Made by a program: the position numbers and the translations under genes. 9,020 nucleotides of DNA from Thermoproteota archaeon (GTDB lineage Archaea > Thermoproteota > Thermoprotei > Thermoproteales > Thermocladiaceae), in the NCBI GenBank assembly GCA_013153895.1, contig JAADDN010000140.1, positions 1 through 9,020 on the forward strand. Reading direction: 5' to 3'. Positions 6,001 through 9,020 of the stretch are shown one piece after another; positions within the stretch are counted from its first letter, which is position 1, and each line of letters starts with the position of its first letter. The notes under the pieces were generated by a model that had not been told where the DNA came from, did not search any database, and saw only the letters and a program-made list of their open reading frames with translations.

Positions 6001-6014
6001 CTGAGCATACATCT

Positions 6015-6034
6015 GAGGTTAAGGTGAGGTTAAG
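6015..6034. repeat. Direct repeat GAGGTTAAG x2
   Basis: Two copies of GAGGTTAAG (6015-6023 and 6026-6034) are separated by two bases. The second copy overlaps the Shine-Dalgarno-like sequence before short ORF 1. TTAACCT at 6078-6084 is the inverted complement of the AGGTTAA core, so distant pairing is possible. Confidence 0.6.
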
Positions 6035-6061
6035 ATGCATGAACAGCGGGGGAAGCTTTAA
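6035..6061 (+). CDS. Possible micro-ORF 1 (8 codons)
   Basis: ATG to TAA reads MHEQRGKL. GGTGAGG lies 5 nt before the ATG, a strong archaeal Shine-Dalgarno match. The first nine bases ATGCATGAR recur in micro-ORF 2, 63 nt downstream. Translation is unproven; it may be a leader peptide or chance. Confidence 0.2.
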   Translation: MHEQRGKL

Positions 6062-6065
6062 AATA
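6055..6065 (+). promoter_or_regulatory. TATA-like box before short ORF 2 / small RNA
   Basis: GCTTTAAAATA is centred near 6060. A start near 6086 would fall just before AAAGGAG and the ATG at 6098. This supports a separately transcribed unit of about 78 nt ending at the T5 run at 6159-6163. Confidence 0.35.
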
Positions 6066-6085
6066 AGGTAAGGAAGATTAACCTA

Positions 6086-6163
6086 AAGGAGCAGAAGATG
6101 CATGAGATCGTGATTAAGAACACTAACTGGAAGAGTTAGGGAAAGAGGATTAAAGAGATTTTT
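6086..6163 (+). ncRNA. Candidate small transcript with hairpin and T-run
   Basis: It is bounded by a TATA-like box at 6055-6065 and a TTTTT run at 6159-6163. Inside are GGAG (6088-6091), micro-ORF 2, and a perfect 6-bp hairpin CTAACT-GGAAG-AGTTAG (6123-6139). It matches no RNA family I know and lacks convincing C/D boxes (a GTGATTA and a CTGG each differ from consensus). It could be a small mRNA rather than a non-coding RNA. Confidence 0.3.
6098..6139 (+). CDS. Possible micro-ORF 2 (13 codons)
   Basis: ATG to TAG reads MHEIVIKNTNWKS. GGAG lies 6 nt before the ATG. The stop codon forms the last bases of the hairpin at 6123-6139. It shares AAGATGCATGA with micro-ORF 1. Whether it is translated is unknown. 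Confidence 0.25.
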   Translation: MHEIVIKNTNWKS

Positions 6164-6231
6164 CATGTACAATATAACTATTAAAAAGAGAGAAAAGAGG
6201 TAAAAAGGAAACAAAAGGAACTTATCGACCA

Positions 6232-6240
6232 TTTAATATA
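6232..6240 (+). promoter_or_regulatory. Promoter of the cysteine-rich surface protein gene
   Basis: TTTAATATA is centred near 6236, about 30 nt before the ATG at 6266, so the message would be leaderless or have a leader of a few bases. No Shine-Dalgarno sequence is present, which agrees. It probably also drives the signal peptidase gene, which has no TATA box at the right distance. Confidence 0.5.
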
Positions 6241-6265
6241 CGAGACCAAGACTCGAATAGCAATC

Positions 6266-6880
6266 ATGAGACGTGGCGTAATCATAGCAGCGATTGCAGC
6301 AACAATAGTGACTCTGATAATACTAGTAGCAATACTCGCATACTCAATAAGACCAGCAGTATCACAGAACCAGCAACCAATACAGGTAACATATCCACAG
6401 AAACTGAAGTACGCATCAATACAGCCGTACGGAACAGCTAACGTGCAAGTCCAGAAGCAAGAAGGAACACCAAAGCTCATAGAGATATACCTCTCACCAA
6501 GTGGATCTTACCTATACCTAGTATTTGATCAAGCTAGCCTACAGAACTATCTCAATCAGTATGGTGGATTTGTCATATGTGTAAAAGTACAGAACTCTCA
6601 ACAACAATTATACGAACAGTGTAAGGTTATTTGTAAAGATGGAAAAGTATACTTCTATGATGAAAAGGATGCTAAGATAGTAGCACAAGACCCATATTCA
6701 AGCGTTGTACTTAACGCGCATAAATGTTGCTGCTGTGGTCAACCTGTAGGTCTAATCATCTTCGGCTTCAGCCAGTACAGTAATGGACAGGTACAACCAC
6801 CAATACAGGTACCATTTGATACTAGTACTCAGATAACGATATACATAGAGAACCTTCCACCACCATCACAAGGTCCATAA
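6266..6880 (+). CDS. Membrane-anchored or secreted Cys-rich surface protein, 204 residues
   Basis: No family is recognised. MRRG is followed by a long hydrophobic segment (5-28), then an extracytoplasmic domain rich in Gln, Tyr, Pro, Val and Ser, with alternating strand-like patterns (YLYLVFDQ, FVICVKVQ, VGLIIFGF, ITIYIENL) suggesting a beta-sandwich. Cysteines are at 105, 119, 123 and a run of four at 154-157 (HKCCCCGQP). The end is PPPSQGP. Three exports are possible: retention by an uncleaved N-terminal anchor; signal peptidase I cleavage after A-V-S (31-33); or class III (pilin-type) cleavage at RG|V after residue 4. It lies 32 nt upstream of a signal peptidase fusion gene, so it is a candidate substrate of that enzyme, as TasA/camelysin-type proteins are of SipW in other systems. 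That parallel is inference. Confidence 0.8.
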   Translation: MRRGVIIAAIAATIVTLIILVAILAYSIRPAVSQNQQPIQVTYPQKLKYASIQPYGTANVQVQKQEGTPKLIEIYLSPSGSYLYLVFDQASLQNYLNQYGGFVICVKVQNSQQQLYEQCKVICKDGKVYFYDEKDAKIVAQDPYSSVVLNAHKCCCCGQPVGLIIFGFSQYSNGQVQPPIQVPFDTSTQITIYIENLPPPSQGP

Positions 6881-6912
6881 TAAATGTAGAATATTAGTAT
6901 TAATTAAAAATT

Positions 6913-8499
6913 ATGAACACTTTTAAACTATTTCTCATAATTTATTTCTCAGTTATCTTAATCTTAGTGACAGCTTGGTTCGTAATGTACCCTCCTCTCC
7001 AGCTTGGTGGTAACACTGGCTACTTCGTTATTGCAACAACATCTATGATGCCGACACTATATCCTGGAGATCTCGTCCTTACAAAACCTGCAACAACATA
7101 CCATGTTGGTGACATAGTAGCATATATATCTCCAGAACATATAGTAGTTGTTCATAGAATAATTAAAGCATTAGGCAACGGATGCTATCGTACTAAAGGC
7201 GATGCTAACCCAAGACCAGACCCATGGATAGTATGTAAAAACATGATAATTGGCAAAGTTGTTCTAAGAATCCCTCTTCTAGGTTCTCTAATCGAAGAAG
7301 CTCGTAAATCACCTATAGTGATGACAGTAGTCATAGTAATTGCTAGCTTAATAATAATATCTCCAATAGCGATAGCGTACTCACTCTCTAATCGTAAAAA
7401 TAATGAAATTATAAACAGAGAACTCTCTAAAATATGTTATAAAAGTTCTAGGAAAGATGATAAAATACTTCTGATGATAGGTATAATCTTCTCATCAATA
7501 TGTATACTAATAATAGCATCATTAGCATACACAGCACTAAGCTTCAAATATACTACAAAGATAATTAAGATACCTACAATAACACTTATTGAAGGAGCAC
7601 GTTATATAGTATTATTGAAAAATAATACATTATATAATACTACAATACTTAGAAACCCCTCATTCACATATGTAAAAATAATTAGAAGTATAATAATCGA
7701 ACCATACGTAGAAGTAAAATATGACAATAAATATGTTAGAAATGTAGAAGAAAACTGCACATTATCGATAAGAATACTACAGGATAGAACTTACGGATGG
7801 AATAAAACTATCTTAAGCAATTTACCCTGTGATAAACCTGTAATTATACCATACGAGAATTTGAAGAAACTCATTAATAAGATTAATAAAGAGGTTGATA
7901 TGTATTCAACAGTATATTCTATAGAACTCGTATATGATATACATGTTAGATATATCTTATCGTCAGGTATTATTAAAGAGAAAAGTTCTCGTAAGATCTG
8001 TAAGATAGAGTTGAACTATATATTCAATATAGTAAATTTTGAGAGATGTGACTATAAGGATATTGTATATAATAATGTTACTAAGTTCGTGCTTAGGAAG
8101 ATCAGGACACCATTTGGTTACTTGAATGCTGATAAGTTTACTATTCTCATGTTAAGTTTGTTATCTGTTCCTGTAACATCTATGTCACTTATAGTATATT
8201 TCTACTCTAGAAAGCGTAGAAGAGATGAAGATCCTTTAGAAGATATCTTTAACAAGTATGGACATATAATAGTTAGAACTAGTGAAAAACCTAGAGTTAG
8301 TGGTAGAGAAATTATTAAGGTCATTAATTTTGAAGATCTTGTTAAATTAAGTAAGATTATGTCTAAACCAATATTTTACACTGTATTTGATACTGAGAAA
8401 GGAAGGATACACTTGTTTTATGTTGAGTCTAATGGTAAACTATTTGTATATATGGTAGTCTCATATATCTACATAGGGCAGTCTTATGTTCGTAGATGA
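6913..8499 (+). CDS. Signal peptidase I (S26B) fused to a DUF5305-like membrane domain
   Basis: Residues 1-133 are an archaeal/ER-type signal peptidase. One N-terminal membrane segment (about 5-25) is followed by catalytic Ser44 in TTSMMPTLYPGDLV, His81 in VVHRI, and Asp97 and Asp103 in TKGDANPRPDP; the 6-residue Asp spacing matches studied archaeal enzymes. Membrane segments follow at about 134-158 and 185-209. A strand-rich ectodomain (210-407, with LKNNTLYN at 235-242) comes next, then a fourth membrane segment (about 408-431), a basic stop (RKRRR) and a cytosolic tail with NFEDLVKLSKIMSKPI (472-487) and LFVYMV (510-515). This layout and tail motif fit DUF5305 proteins, which I recall beside separate signal peptidase genes in haloarchaea. 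Topology places both ectodomains outside. The 528 residues far exceed an ordinary archaeal signal peptidase. The ectodomain stretch is very AT-rich (13 G/C of 60 at 7621-7680). There is no Shine-Dalgarno sequence; it is likely co-transcribed with the gene before. Confidence 0.85.
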   Translation: MNTFKLFLIIYFSVILILVTAWFVMYPPLQLGGNTGYFVIATTSMMPTLYPGDLVLTKPATTYHVGDIVAYISPEHIVVVHRIIKALGNGCYRTKGDANPRPDPWIVCKNMIIGKVVLRIPLLGSLIEEARKSPIVMTVVIVIASLIIISPIAIAYSLSNRKNNEIINRELSKICYKSSRKDDKILLMIGIIFSSICILIIASLAYTALSFKYTTKIIKIPTITLIEGARYIVLLKNNTLYNTTILRNPSFTYVKIIRSIIIEPYVEVKYDNKYVRNVEENCTLSIRILQDRTYGWNKTILSNLPCDKPVIIPYENLKKLINKINKEVDMYSTVYSIELVYDIHVRYILSSGIIKEKSSRKICKIELNYIFNIVNFERCDYKDIVYNNVTKFVLRKIRTPFGYLNADKFTILMLSLLSVPVTSMSLIVYFYSRKRRRDEDPLEDIFNKYGHIIVRTSEKPRVSGREIIKVINFEDLVKLSKIMSKPIFYTVFDTEKGRIHLFYVESNGKLFVYMVVSYIYIGQSYVRR

Positions 8500-8514
8500 T
8501 GAGGTCTGGGTACT

Positions 8515-9020
8515 CTAACGGAGAGGTGAAGATAGAGGGGCTGCTCTGATACATATATCTGAGAGAGGACATCTATAGCAGAGCATTCTTGTACAAAATT
8601 CTCTATCTATGACATAGCTCACCGTCTGAATCCACGAGCTGAGCCTACCAATGTACTTATATGAGAGACCTGTAAGACATTTATTAGATATTGGACAGTT
8701 ATAGCATCTATATCTTATACAGTAACTTTTTACAGGTTTCTTAAAATTTTCAAAAATTTTAAACCTTTTCACAAACCTTTCATAATGTATGTCTGATGGT
8801 GCTATACTTGTTGTAGATTTTGTAAATATTAGAAAAGCATCAACAACCTTAGGTCCAGCATAGGGAATCTTAAGAAGATTCTGTCTCACTATCCAGAAAT
8901 CATCTTCAAGTTTTATAGATAGTACCTGATCAATTACATCAGCTAGCTGTTGAAGTTGATAACTATTTCCAACTTTTTTAATGATTTCTGGAGTTATTTT
9001 CTTAATATCATTCTCTGATA
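8515..9020 (-). CDS. HhH-GPD DNA glycosylase/endonuclease III-like protein with two Cys4 motifs (5' partial)
   Basis: The reading frame is open from the window edge to TAG at 8515 (168 codons), so the start lies outside; an internal GTG at 8889 is not a credible start because upstream codons continue the fold. This is the C-terminal part of a base-excision-repair glycosylase of the helix-hairpin-helix superfamily. The HhH reads LLKIPYAGPKVVDAFLIF, where the Lys of GPK aligns with the lyase Lys of endonuclease III (LPGVGRKTA). TSIAPSDIHYERF supplies the conserved catalytic Asp. After the fold come two cysteine motifs with the same spacing, C-x4-C-x2-C-x5-C, encoded at 8677-8721 and 8551-8595. 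Endonuclease III and MutY normally have a single C-x6-C-x2-C-x5-C [4Fe-4S] loop. Substrate specificity cannot be told. It is convergent with the signal peptidase fusion, 15 nt apart. Confidence 0.85.
   Translation of the reverse strand, partial: SENDIKKITPEIIKKVGNSYQLQQLADVIDQVLSIKLEDDFWIVRQNLLKIPYAGPKVVDAFLIFTKSTTSIAPSDIHYERFVKRFKIFENFKKPVKSYCIRYRCYNCPISNKCLTGLSYKYIGRLSSWIQTVSYVIDREFCTRMLCYRCPLSDICIRAAPLSSPLR

Noticed and set aside
6181..6480. 99-codon minus-strand frame opposite the start of the surface protein gene
   Set aside because: It is antisense to the hydrophobic segment of the plus-strand gene; its many Cys and Ile arise from complementing that composition.
1..9020. CRISPR arrays, tRNA or rRNA genes, insertion sequences
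   Set aside because: I saw no regularly spaced repeats, no tRNA T-loop signature in a cloverleaf setting, no rRNA core sequence and no transposase or terminal inverted repeats.

Overview
The window looks like chromosome of a hyperthermophilic archaeon of the Thermoproteota (Crenarchaeota), probably Desulfurococcales-like. The evidence is an A-type ATP synthase subunit B, an RPA12/TFS-type zinc ribbon protein, ribosomal protein S27ae (eS31), a GPN-loop GTPase, an archaeal UbiD-like decarboxylase, TATA boxes about 26 nt before leaderless or near-leaderless starts, a C/D box guide RNA, T-run terminators, and heavy use of AGG/AGA and ATA codons. The exact genus cannot be read from the window.

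Left part (1-1870): atpB lies on the minus strand. Its promoter is back to back with a plus-strand promoter that fits a canonical C/D box sRNA (about 1731-1790). Downstream of atpB are three T5 tracts that look like an archaeal terminator, then two small tandem hairpins, then a promoter and the first five codons of another minus-strand gene at the window edge. AtpB carries about six extra residues just before its conserved SLSR motif.

Information-processing and lipid block (1872-4452, plus): an N-terminal-ribbon-only RpoM/TFS relative, S27ae, and a UbiD-family decarboxylase 3 nt behind S27ae. The decarboxylase is most likely the archaeal mevalonate-pathway anhydromevalonate phosphate decarboxylase. 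An unrecognised coiled-coil protein with its own promoter follows.

Minus-strand operon (5956 down to 4442): GNAT acetyltransferase, GPN-loop GTPase, and a 58-residue four-cysteine protein starting at GTG. The last overlaps the end of the coiled-coil gene by 11 bp, tail to tail.

Intergenic region (5969-6265): no ordinary gene. It holds two very short ORFs, each starting ATGCATGA, each behind a Shine-Dalgarno-like sequence and a TATA-like box, plus a hairpin and a T5 run.

Right part (6266-9020): a small membrane-anchored, Gln/Tyr-rich extracytoplasmic protein with seven cysteines, four of them consecutive, sits 32 nt before a 528-residue fusion of an archaeal signal peptidase I with a DUF5305-like membrane domain. 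I read this pair as a cell-surface module: a dedicated peptidase fused to an accessory ectodomain, beside a candidate substrate. The pairing is inference. At the edge, on the minus strand, is the 3' part of a helix-hairpin-helix DNA glycosylase whose tail carries two copies of a four-cysteine motif with identical spacing.
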